Notes under the pieces: generated by a model
The model's input: the letters and a program-made list of their open reading frames with translations, nothing else
What the model was told of the DNA's origin: nothing
Databases searched by the model: none
Shown: one piece after another, positions 51,901 to 60,150 of the stretch
Layout of the letters: each line of letters begins with the position of its first letter
Numbering within the stretch: the stretch's first letter is position 1
Assembly: GCA_000727475.1 (NCBI GenBank)
Contig: KL647289.1
Location: 2,002,798-2,066,797 of the forward strand
Direction of reading: 5' to 3'
DNA: 64,000 nt
DNA from: Sarcocystis neurona
Lineage: Eukaryota; Apicomplexa; Conoidasida; Eucoccidiorida; Sarcocystidae
Program-made: the position numbers and the translations under genes

Positions 51901-52778
51901 TGTCGGTGCATTTCGCGAGTGGAGTTATGAGCCACGTCACGTTGACGAGCAGAGACCGTACACGTGTGTCAACAACCTTAGGCAATAACATGTACACACA
52001 CATTTATATCCATAGGAAAATGTATATATGTATACATATATATATGTGTTTGCAAAGATAGGACGTATACGAACTTTCTCTTTCACGTGCGTGTTGATCT
52101 TGCAAACTAGCGCGTCGTATTCGCGCCTAGCGTACGTTCTCCTACGCCGAGCAGTGCACACATAGAGATCGTTTGCTGGAGAAGGGTGGGCCTGTACCAG
52201 CTGCAGTCTCGAGTGAGGCGCTCCTTTGTTCTACCTACGGTGATTTATTCACGAGGTCTACACCCCCAGAACTACCCAGAAAACTACAGGTACTGGTAGC
52301 GATTACACGTGTACACTCGTGATACCCGGGCCGGCTTCAGCAGAAAAGGCGTCTCCTTGTCTAGCGGGACTTACGAACGTAGTCGGCTTACACCTCTTTA
52401 ACGTGAGCGAGGTGGACCCTTTGCACACATGCACATCTAAACCTTATCTTCATGGATAATAACAACCTAAGAGGCTCGTGGAGCTGAGTAGATGGTGGCG
52501 GCAGGTTTCACCCACCATAAGGCTGACAAACACACGTGACCGTGGAGCGCGCAGTGCCTACCGAGGCATTCGTCAAAAAGCATTTGCTCAATTTCTGCCT
52601 GATCAAGCGGCTCCTCTCCGGCAGGAGCTCCCTCGGCCGGAGCGCCGGCAGCAGCAGCAGCCTCATCAAGAATTTTCTGTTCGGCGGCTTTCTCTGCTGC
52701 AGGCGCCGCAGGCGCCGGTTCGGGCTTCTCCTGCCCCCCTGCCCCCACCAGATCTTTGAACTTCTGCACAGCTTCCAT
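31943..52778 (-). CDS. CC2D2A-like ciliary transition-zone C2 protein (26 exons)
   Basis: CC2D2A is a core MKS-module protein of the transition zone at the base of cilia. In a coccidian the only flagellated cell is the microgamete. I assembled 26 exons with AG/GT borders and compatible phases (6135 nt, 2044 residues); coordinates are in the five segment entries that follow. Order of parts: Ala/Pro/Glu-rich N terminus; C2-like region (about 95-330); variable linker; two C2 domains (about 560-830); transglutaminase/peptidase-like domain (about 1080-1195) with LDHSILMASLLSGLPRYAF and FHAWVASFHYD; the NVWLNLQ, TKWNRDDIL and GSPLHFNTMDSKTISD blocks of the CC2D2A C terminus; then a lysine-rich tail. 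The start is the first ATG of its frame (MEAVQKFKDL, 52776-52778). The least certain junctions are the 3' end of exon 6, the 3' end of exon 12 and the length of exon 13. Ferlin was considered and rejected. Confidence 0.78.
33909..34022 (-). repeat. 57-bp tandem duplication, in frame on the - strand
   Basis: Two copies of exactly 57 bp (33909-33965, 33966-34022). Read on the - strand they give two 19-residue units that share the pattern M-x-D-[VI]-A-x-Y-x-R-Y-T-x-P-R-x-L-A-A. They lie in the intron just upstream of exon 25 and are continuous in frame with it through a hydrophobic stretch. An alternative exon is possible but not favoured. Confidence 0.7.
35748..38482 (-). other. CC2D2A-like gene, exons 18-22: conserved C-terminal core
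   Basis: Exons: 38418-38482, 38114-38264, 37085-37296, 36369-36485, 35748-35976. They encode RWRMGVLGYSVSDDSDDEG, LPYRTIDIMFNERNVWLNL, DLWYPFSPGLHDLRP, ASQDIRDKVIQDI with NLPTKWNRDDIL, and GSPLHFNTMDSKTISDSI followed by FALGIVLYNLPGELVSTYVY. The order NVWLNLQ, LPTKWNRD, SPLHF, then a short hydrophobic YNLPGELVSTYVYTCLS is what persuades me of CC2D2A rather than ferlin: CC2D2A family members end in the same succession. All five junctions are in phase. Confidence 0.8.
36903..36929. repeat. (TG)n microsatellite
   Basis: About 13 TG units in the intron between exons 21 and 20 of the CC2D2A-like gene. Other simple tracts are the GA/AAAG run at 33859-33893, (TA)n at 48185-48202 and 52018-52045, and (CA)n at 63218-63238. 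Confidence 0.9.
38913..42566 (-). other. CC2D2A-like gene, exons 12-17: transglutaminase/peptidase-like domain
   Basis: Exons: 42429-42566, 41870-42145, 41380-41602, 40589-40789, 39627-39777, 38913-38964. Exons 12-14 carry EYVVGDATWSVFPQYN, KKLLDAMKHLYM and YVPLVRFLSGAF. Exon 15 has AVFHYIRCVPFAIKR and ALDHSILMASLLSGLPRYAF; exon 16 has QFHAWVASFHYDAD and FWETTTGNVY. These match the CEP76/CC2D2A peptidase-like fold. The position of the catalytic Cys carries none, and WETTTG replaces the usual WDP-type motif, so only the His of HAW remains and the domain is presumably inactive. Exon 13 has an earlier good donor at 41966-41967, but only the 41870 end keeps frame with exon 14. Confidence 0.75.
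42689..42795. repeat. 60-bp tandem duplication in an intron
   Basis: TTCTCATC..TGCCTGCACATGGTCTGCAG/GAGGTAAA at about 42689-42735 is repeated 60 bp later at about 42749-42795 with few changes. It lies in the intron between exons 12 and 11 of the CC2D2A-like gene. Confidence 0.8.
42954..48051 (-). other. CC2D2A-like gene, exons 7-11: linker and two C2 domains
   Basis: Exons: 47361-48051, 45580-45825, 44916-45083, 43734-43936, 42954-43170. Exon 7 starts with a polar, low-complexity linker of about 170 residues and ends in C2 strands (LPIVRVTISLLHAS, NTLTPKWDNL), completed by exon 8 (ITVEDMSAPRVV, GTVKIPHIPRY). Exons 9-11 form a second C2: IYLVIRVKDVDQI, VDCYVEASFDG, NTLNPTWDDE, GKVWLDVWGVG, then YETRVLVTSRR. 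An Asp is visible next to YVEAS and another in TWDDE, but a full set of calcium-binding acidic residues is not evident. The large introns carry (GT)n and GA-rich tracts. Confidence 0.75.
48720..52778 (-). other. CC2D2A-like gene, exons 1-6: N terminus and first C2-like region
   Basis: Exons: 52562-52778, 51674-51724, 50928-51142, 50235-50402, 49709-49826, 48720-48987. Exon 1 encodes MEAVQKFKDLVG and an Ala/Pro/Glu-rich stretch. Exons 3-5 give a C2-like beta fold: WKVVLWNLQIQNYM, FVEFEFGGSREECKVR, LDLEREKLKIKVWEYKNW. Exon 6 contains CRISFHLYFQELYDFEFSF and a basic, helix-prone segment. This resembles the CC2D2A N-terminal C2 family. An alternative donor would extend exon 6 to 48689, but 48720 (ACCAG/gtcagc) is the one that matches the phase of exon 7. 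Confidence 0.7.
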
Positions 52779-55700
52779 GACGACACACAGGATAGCTCGA
52801 AGTGCCCGAAAACTGCCGCAGCAGGGGGCGATCCATGCGGACGTTAGACACGCGTATCTGTAGATTTCGACACCGTCCGCGGCTAGGTATATGCTGCACT
52901 GTCTGCCTTTCTTCAATTCAGCAGCGATGAAAAGTGACACGAACAAATTCGTACCCTCGAACACCAACGAAAAAAATGTAACAAAGATCTCTCTGTGCCA
53001 TAACGTTCAACGACAGAGTGAGAAGGCACACGCTGCGGTTTTCGTACATAAAGGGACTTCAGACGATGTAACGCATTCAGAGAATACAAGACAATCTGCG
53101 CCACGCAAACACCGCACGCCTTCGCAGATGCTGTTATCCGTGTTCCTTCGACGGCTGTGTCCGGGTGGTCAGCAAGAGCTCCGCCAACGGTTAACCAGAC
53201 ACACTAAAAAAACGGCTCGCAGTGCAGACCACATATACGCCACGACGACGGCCTCCGGTGCCGTTGCCGAAAAGCAAAGATCGAGCACTAGGCCGGCGCA
53301 GTGACAGTTGTAGGCCATCGCTCATATGGCCTATCGGAAGTCACTCTGCAATATGCGCAATGGAGATTGTACGCTCCTGCGCACCACACACGCATACGGT
53401 AGCTGATTGCCACAAAGATTGATAAAAGAAGTAGCAGAAAAGGCGCTTATTCGGATCCATGGTATTGAAGATCACGGGTCCTGTGGAACATCATCGAGTG
53501 TACAGAACTTCCTGAGACCGAATCACGCATGAATACTGCGGGTGAAGAGAAACGAGAAGGAGAACGACCCAGTACGCATCAAAGGTGTCGTAACGCGCTG
53601 ATGAAGGAACGGGGTTAGAGCTCCCATATGATTACCGGCAGAGGTAATCTAGCAAGGTGCTGCACTGTTCAGCAGCCATCGTGGAACCAGATCGCATACT
53701 TGTAGACTGGAGTTTTAAATGGGTGATAGCTGGCTGTCGTTGCGTACAACATGGAAACGTACGTAGAGCAGGTCAGCCCAGACGTGCGGCGTGGAAGCTG
53801 AAAGCAAGAGTACTGCTCAATTGCTGCATCCATAACGTGTATCGCAGGTTAGTGCTGAGCAGTTGTACCAACCAGGCGTGTGCGTCCGTGGACTCGTGGG
53901 CAGCTTCGTATGCATATGCGCATGCGTGTTCATCTCATGACTTGTAATCACAGACGTAGAAGGGCACCAAGCACCCGCGTGTGGAAGTTTAGTGGGCGAC
54001 AAACTGTTTACGAAGAACGACACACAGCAACGGAAAGAGAGGTACCCAAAGCGAGTTTGATTCTGAACAAGACGAGGGAGTTTCTGCGTGGTTTTGTGGA
54101 GGTTCACATAAGATAGTACGGCGACAGGGAACGAGAATAGAAGTAGGTAGCGGAAGAGACACATTTCTGGGCAGATATTCGGCGCAAGGAGACACGGGCA
54201 CGTCCAGGACATGCGCGTACCCCGGTTGAATGACAGCTCAACGAGGATAGCGACAGAGAGAAAAAGCCGAACACCAGCAAGACCGACAATGATAGTCTGG
54301 AGTTCACGTGAGAGCGTGTGATAAGCTTTTAGGTCTTGGCGTGCGGGGAATTGACTAACGCACGTCAGACAACCAGTTTCTCCCTCACAGGCGGCACCTC
54401 TATTCACCGACGAACGCAAAAACCGCCTCTTTTCGAGAGACCCTAGAGGGAAAGTTCGGTTGGAAAGACTTGAAAATGTAAGTGGAACCAGAGGCAACGG
54501 GGGAACAGTAAGCGCGGAGGTTACTGCAAAATTCAAATACCGGTAGACAGTTCGGGCGCGCCCAAGCGTTGCTCGTAGCCGCGCACAGTCTGTAGACGGC
54601 TTGTTGAAGGGTACACGACCTTCGTCTATATGTTTTGAACGCTGAGAAAACTGCATATACGGGCCGCGTCCATCCGGGACGGAGCTTGAAGTCTCCTGGG
54701 GGCCCCGCGTGGTTGTGGTGTCGAACCGGCCCGTAAGCGCCAGTGTACTGGCAGTCGATGCCCTGGAGGGGCACACATAGCCGAATGAACACATATGCGA
54801 GCCAGAATGGAAGCAAAATCCTACGCAGTGGCGGAGTCTACGCCGGTGGGAAGCAAGCGACACCGAGGCAACAGGTCTACAGGCAACAACACAATGGAAC
54901 GCTGAAAGAGGGGAGATGTACGACACGGGCAGCACGGTGATAACGGAGAATGCAAACGGTATAGCATCTGCCATTACTCGGGGGCAATCAAGTACTCGCA
55001 AAAACAAGTACAGCGTCGTCAAGCGACATTGAATGGAATGGACGAAGTGAAAGTCTTCGTGAAGAGAGGTGGCAAGACCACAAGGCGGGGAAAATATTGC
55101 AGGCTGGTATTTTATACCGGCGTGTGTACGCATCCAGTAGCCTACAACGCTTCACTCTCTTCATGAATCCTTCCACAGCTACATTAAGTGTAGAATCTAG
55201 GCCTCTTCTGCTGTTGTCCTGGCGTTCCTTTTGCAGTCTATTTTTGTGTGTGACTGCTGGGTAGAGTGGGCACGGTTGCAGCTCAGCAAGCGTTTAGATT
55301 CAGGGATGACGCATGGCATGCGCTATCTAGCTACAGGGTGGTTCATCAGCGGAGGAGACGGGCGCCACACACGTACGTGACGGCCGAAAGCTTCGAGAAC
55401 CGCTCACGGTATTAGATGAACACATTTCTCTAAACTACGTCTAAAGGCAGTAACCATACGTCCGAAGGTGAGCTACTTGGAGGAAAGTGATTTGCAAACG
55501 TGCTGGTGATGTACATCCCTCCTTCAGGGGGAACATACCTGCTTTGACGGAGCCTCGCTTCCTAACGAGTAATCGCGTACAAACGAAGAACACGCTAGAC
55601 TGGCGAAATTCGTGAGATTAGGGTTACCAAACTCCTGAGTACTTTCCAGCTTCACCTACAATCCGAAGCTCGAACGGGAGACGAAGATCAGCGGTGTTAG

Positions 55701-56313
55701 CGCTCACGACGAGGGGACTTGCAGTTAAGTGAACGGGCATGGCAGACACATCCGCACTATGTGTGCAGGGTCAAGTCCAAGTGGCGATGGGGGGCGCAGT
55801 CAAAGAGAAACACGGTCTGCAAAAGAGCAGCTTTCAACAGACAACTTCCGGGGGGGCTGACTTCTTCGTTGAACAAAGACGGAATAGAATGAATTTCGAC
55901 AGTACCTTGGATTCGTGAGGCGGTCCGCTCACACGCTAAGAACGGCACGATGCAAGAATGCATTCGGGTGTGGGCGGCATGTGCATTGTTGGTGCAGAAT
56001 TTTAGACCCATACATTTCAAAGCACGATGGGTGGCACAAGTATATGTACGCACGACCTGGAATGAGTAGAATTCGTGAGAGGTAAGGCTGCCATGCCACT
56101 GAGGAGCGGGGCACGAGTAACTCAGGTGGTGGAAAATAGTTGGACGTATCATGCAGCACATCCTTCGGCATTGACGCAGATAAGGCACCCGTCTGAACTC
56201 ACGGGTCACATCTAAGAGATGTTTGTGCGCATGGCGTGCGTGCTCGTGGTATTTCTTGAAACGGGTAGCGTGTGATAGAAACCTGCACTAGCTGCGTATC
56301 CACACTTGGATAG
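52779..56313. other. Intergenic region upstream of the CC2D2A-like gene
   Basis: Holds the presumed promoter and 5' leader of the - strand CC2D2A-like gene and the upstream part of the + strand cysteine-rich gene. A possible first exon of the latter is 56219-56264, encoding MFVRMACVLVVFLETG, which looks like a signal peptide and is followed by gtagcg; its phase does not match the next exon directly. A long - strand ORF is described separately. No RNA gene was recognised. Confidence 0.45.
53817..55133 (-). CDS. Long ORF of doubtful coding status (438 codons)
   Basis: ATG-initiated open frame without a recognised family. It contains hydrophobic stretches such as TLYLFLRVLDCP, TIIVGLAGVRLFLSVAILVE and CLFRYLLLFSFPVAVLSYV, which could be membrane segments, and is rich in Ser, Leu, Arg and Cys. 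In its favour, such length is unlikely by chance. Against it, this strand is pyrimidine-rich, which depletes stop codons, and the tail (NTHAHMHTKLP) comes from simple sequence. It lies about 1 kb upstream of the CC2D2A-like start on the same strand and could simply be leader sequence. Confidence 0.25.
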   Translation of the reverse strand: MRTHAGIKYQPAIFSPPCGLATSLHEDFHFVHSIQCRLTTLYLFLRVLDCPRVMADAIPFAFSVITVLPVSYISPLSAFHCVVACRPVASVSLASHRRRLRHCVGFCFHSGSHMCSFGYVCPSRASTASTLALTGRFDTTTTRGPQETSSSVPDGRGPYMQFSQRSKHIDEGRVPFNKPSTDCARLRATLGRARTVYRYLNFAVTSALTVPPLPLVPLTFSSLSNRTFPLGSLEKRRFLRSSVNRGAACEGETGCLTCVSQFPARQDLKAYHTLSRELQTIIVGLAGVRLFLSVAILVELSFNRGTRMSWTCPCLLAPNICPEMCLFRYLLLFSFPVAVLSYVNLHKTTQKLPRLVQNQTRFGYLSFRCCVSFFVNSLSPTKLPHAGAWCPSTSVITSHEMNTHAHMHTKLPTSPRTHTPGWYNCSALTCDTRYGCSN

Positions 56314-59278
56314 GTGTGAAAGTGGAGGATATATTATCGACACCCCTTTCGAGTTCGACATCCACATAGAAGAGGTAAGGAAGAGATTCAACGTTGCACA
56401 TCGTCGACACATCGTGTAAGGTTGTTGCTCCCACATTCAAAAAGAATAGAGAAAGACGAGATTGAGCACTGCATATGCTCTGGCAGAGTGCACTCTGGAA
56501 GCAGCTGGCGAGTGCTGTGTGCCGTGGACGGGGTTGCGCTTCGTGATCCGTGTGTCCTGACTACCCGTGGACAAGCAACGGCGACGTCAAAGTGCTACGC
56601 TTCAAAGGTGGAGACACAGCCTTACGCTCAAAGCTCTACGGTATTTTGCGTGCTCTGCCACAGACAAAGTGAGCTGCGTCTTCTGGGAGTTTCTGACTGC
56701 GACCTTGAGGGAAATGCGACGGAACTGTCACAATTCGACTGTTTTGTAACATACATCTGCATGGTGAGGCGGAAGTCGCTACGTCATACCACGCCTCATA
56801 CCACGTGTTTCGCCAGATAAGGCATGGAAGTACAAGTTTACTACGCCCTCCTTTTTCGTTTCGACGAGTGCTTTCCTTAGATACGTTTAAAACACCGTAA
56901 TTCTCCAGGTGCCTTGTGTAACGGTAGGTAATACTAGCGGTTCAGTGTATAGTCAGTGGGCAAAGGGACGAAGCTGCTCCGCATACATTCGTTGTCGCCA
57001 AACCCCGTATATGTGGCTTAAGGATAATCATAGTTTGAGTGCGTGTGCGCCGAGTGCATTCACCAGTAAACGCACACGCTTCCCGTGACTCTCTCAGTAG
57101 TGGCGTCGGTGCCGAAATCTGCCCTGGGTGCCTGTATGCAGTCGGTCGTCTTGAAGGGACGGATCCAAAGAGCATGTGGCTCAATGAATGACTCAATTTA
57201 AGCGCTGGCGTGTAGCATTTATTTAGAGGTGCATCCTGGTGTTGTTGGATTTTGCAGCTGTCGTGGCTAATGCGGAGTAACGTCTTGATTCCACTGCGAT
57301 GCGGCACTCAATGTCACCTGCGGTAGGCCCAACTCCATGTACGGGCGGCAGGTTCCAGCACTGCGTAGCCGATGGGGGTATAGTCTGCTGTTTCGCAGAC
57401 TGTGTCTACATGTTAAGTGATACGTCAAGTGAGCAACCGTGCTGTCGCAGCGGCTACCACTTCTCCGCCGCGGCCGACGTGGAGCCCGCGGAAACACCGG
57501 ACGAGACTCGAAATTTAACGCATTTTCAGGTATTGTTGTTGTCTACTGCGAGGCCTAATTGAGGGTTTTCAGAATAAAAGGGCCACCACAGGTGAGCAGT
57601 GCCAAGTGTAACTCGCTGCGCAAGAACCTCTATTTTTGTTCAGACCCGCGCGATGCTTCTCGTTGTTTTTAGATGTAGCCGTGCGACTCAGTCATCTCCA
57701 TGAGACCGGCTTATCGAGTATTGCGTCGCACGCCACTAAGCTGTTGTCAACAAAGACGCATTTCTCTTTTTTAAGACGCGGGTACTGCACCTGCAAGCAT
57801 TCGTTAGTACGTTTTTGTATTCTGTGTAGCAGTGACGAGACCTACGGAGAGGTATATTTGTTGACTCTGTTTCGAGGCTCCTTTAAAGACCTACGTAGTC
57901 GCCATCAACCGGACGGGGTGAAGAGTTACAGCTGGATCCAACTGTGAATCAGTACTTCTGGTTACGTTTAAAAGGGGTAACAGTTGCATCAAGAGAAGGC
58001 TAGTCACTCAGTTCTTGAAAACTACTTAACTGGTGGTTCTTTCGATCATATCGGGAGTAGTCACGGGTCTTTGCACAGGTGTGCCCGATGTAGGCACCTT
58101 TGCAATTTAAGATGTGTAATTAGGTTTGTACAAAAGTCAGCGGCGAATGCGATCGTCCGCAAAGTTCCCATAGTCCTTTTCAGCTTATATTGATAGGATG
58201 TTTGACAAAGAAGCCGCCGGCCAACTAAAGAGCTCACTGTAGCACTCCAGAGGGTCTCGTCACGTGCGTGTGTGCGCATTTTTTTCCACAGGAAGCTCAC
58301 CGGCTGTAGTATTTTCTACCGTGACCCAGCAAAGGCTAATTCCCTGGGAACCACAGAACATGTCTTCATGGGCTGACGATTACCACTGCGCTACTTGCGT
58401 GTTGGCACGTGCACCTGACTGTGTACCATGGGTGCGCGCCGACACGGTCTCAGGTGCAACGCTTTCGTGAACCATTAGGAAGATGTTTCAAGGAAACTAA
58501 GTCACAATCCTGTCTTTGCAGCTGGCAATACTATGCTGCGTAGGGCACAACTGCAGATTATCAGGAGAGGAGTCGCCGCCTGCCCCGATGATATGTTATT
58601 TTCAGTTACCTCGTTGTAGTGCAACGCGCTTTCGTGCCCTTGGAAGACAGTACACGTCTCTTCTTTAACGTCTGCCTTGTGTAGCTTTCCAGATGCCGTT
58701 GTCTTACTTAGCCTCACACGTCCGTCGTTTTGAGAATACCTTCTCGATTGTATATAGAATTGGGGGTGACGTGATAATTCGTATGCGTAGCGACCCGCTG
58801 GCTCCCTAGCGTGGTAGCGTCTGCAACCGAAGAAAAATTGGCAGCTGTACTTCAGTGGGTCCGCTACACAGCAAAAATGCTATGCGCATACAGCAGCAAT
58901 TGGTTCTCTACAGAGAAAATCCCAGGGATTTGTCATATCTGTCCGCGATGTCATAGAATTTGTTCGCAGCTGGGGACATGTACAGTCGTTCCTACCGCAC
59001 AAAGCTTCCTAAGTCGGTCTGACTCTCGTAAGCACATCCGCATGCACGGTAAGCTGCGTATTCTCCGTCAACCTTAAAACTAGCCTTCATATGAGGACGA
59101 CAAGGTACCAGTAAAAATTGTACACTTCTTCTCAGCTTGCCTTCATGTTTGAGGTACCGGGCGGATTCCCGCCGTGTGCGAACCCGATCAACTTGAAGGC
59201 TGCGCTGAAAATAATTTCTCGGAAGCGGTGGTCACTTTCCCCAAACGAAGCGTATCGTCCTCCTTCATCCTTTTATAG
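56314..59278 (+). CDS. Putative multi-exon cysteine-rich protein (tentative model)
   Basis: No family recognised. Candidate exons with splice borders: 56314-56374 (CESGGYIIDTPFEFDIHIEE, donor gtaagg), 56467-56763 (VLCAVDGVALRDPC, VFCVLCHRQSELR, CDLEGN, FDCFVTYIC), 56909-56927 (19 nt, VPCVTVG), 57327-57529 (PTPCTGGRFQHC, VCCFADCVYML, PCCRSGYHF), 58292-58453 (DDYHCATCVLARAPDC), 58872-59048 (GICHICPRCHRICSQLGTC) and 59154-59278 (VCEPDQLEGC, stop). The last three have phase-1 borders throughout and join in frame, a pattern common in extracellular modular proteins. Cysteine density is high in every exon. The model breaks between 57529 and 58292, where one or more exons remain unresolved, and the 5' end is not fixed. 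It may be a secreted or surface protein; function unknown. Confidence 0.45.
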
Positions 59279-60150
59279 CTGACACAAGTGTTTTCCCTTC
59301 GCATCACTAATTCTAAATGCTTGTTCTAGAACTTCAGAACGCCGTTGCTGTAGCGAAATATCCTCATGACACCACCAGATTAGCAGCACCAGTACCTCCG
59401 AAACCCTTGATGCAGACGCAACCCGTGCATGCTGTTTCAACCTCGTGCAAACGACTACAGTGCCACCAAGCCCCTATATATAGGTATGTATAACATATCT
59501 CTTGTCCACGGGCATATGCACTACATATATGAATACGCGTGTATGCGCCGTACTGTAGCATCACGCGTTCCACCATGGTTATCTCCTAAACTTGCCGGTG
59601 TGTACGCCCTATTAATTTTCTGCTCTGGGCGCGACTCGAAGTCGCCACAAGATCCGCATTTACGCCCCGTCTTTTCCCAATTCCTTTCTGTAGTAAGAGG
59701 GGGGCGAGTGGTCCATCAAGTTCGTCGTAGAGAGTTTTCATTTGTACACAGTGTCGTAGAGTGTTTTCATTTGTACACAGTGTACATGTGTGCATATGTG
59801 TGTGCGTGCCTGTGTGTGTGTGTGTGTGGGCGTCCACGTGTGTATCACCTTTCGAAACGTGTTCTCAATTTTGTCCTCAGTGGGAACGCTGTGTCTTTTC
59901 CGCGTACTCGGGCAGTATATCGACTACGAAGTGGACTCGCCTGCTCCTCCACAGGACGGCAGCTGTCTACCCTCATGAGTGCACTTTGGTAGCAGCAGTG
60001 TGCCCTCGTAATGCTGTGTGTTTCCGGTTCTTCGCACAAGAAGATGTGCTGGTAGGGGAGAAACCGTAAAATTACTCCGGGCGATGAAACAGCTAGGCCG
60101 TGCTTCCTGCGTCGTGCTCGGCTTCTAAAAGAGGTGCAAACTCGAAACCA
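59279..60150 (+). other. Upstream region of the ARF-like GTPase gene
   Basis: No gene recognised. Contains a (TG)n tract at 59805-59828 preceded by a direct repeat: TTTTCATTTGTACACAGTGT occurs at about 59736 and about 59764. A 14-codon upstream ORF (ATG at 60084-60086, stop TAA about 60127-60129) precedes the GTPase start codon by about 20 bp in another frame and could dampen its translation. Confidence 0.5.

Noticed and set aside
31943..52778. Identification as a ferlin
   Set aside because: Several C2 domains suggest it, but the peptidase-like HAWVASF domain, the NVWLNLQ and TKWNRD blocks and the lack of a clear C-terminal membrane helix fit CC2D2A better.
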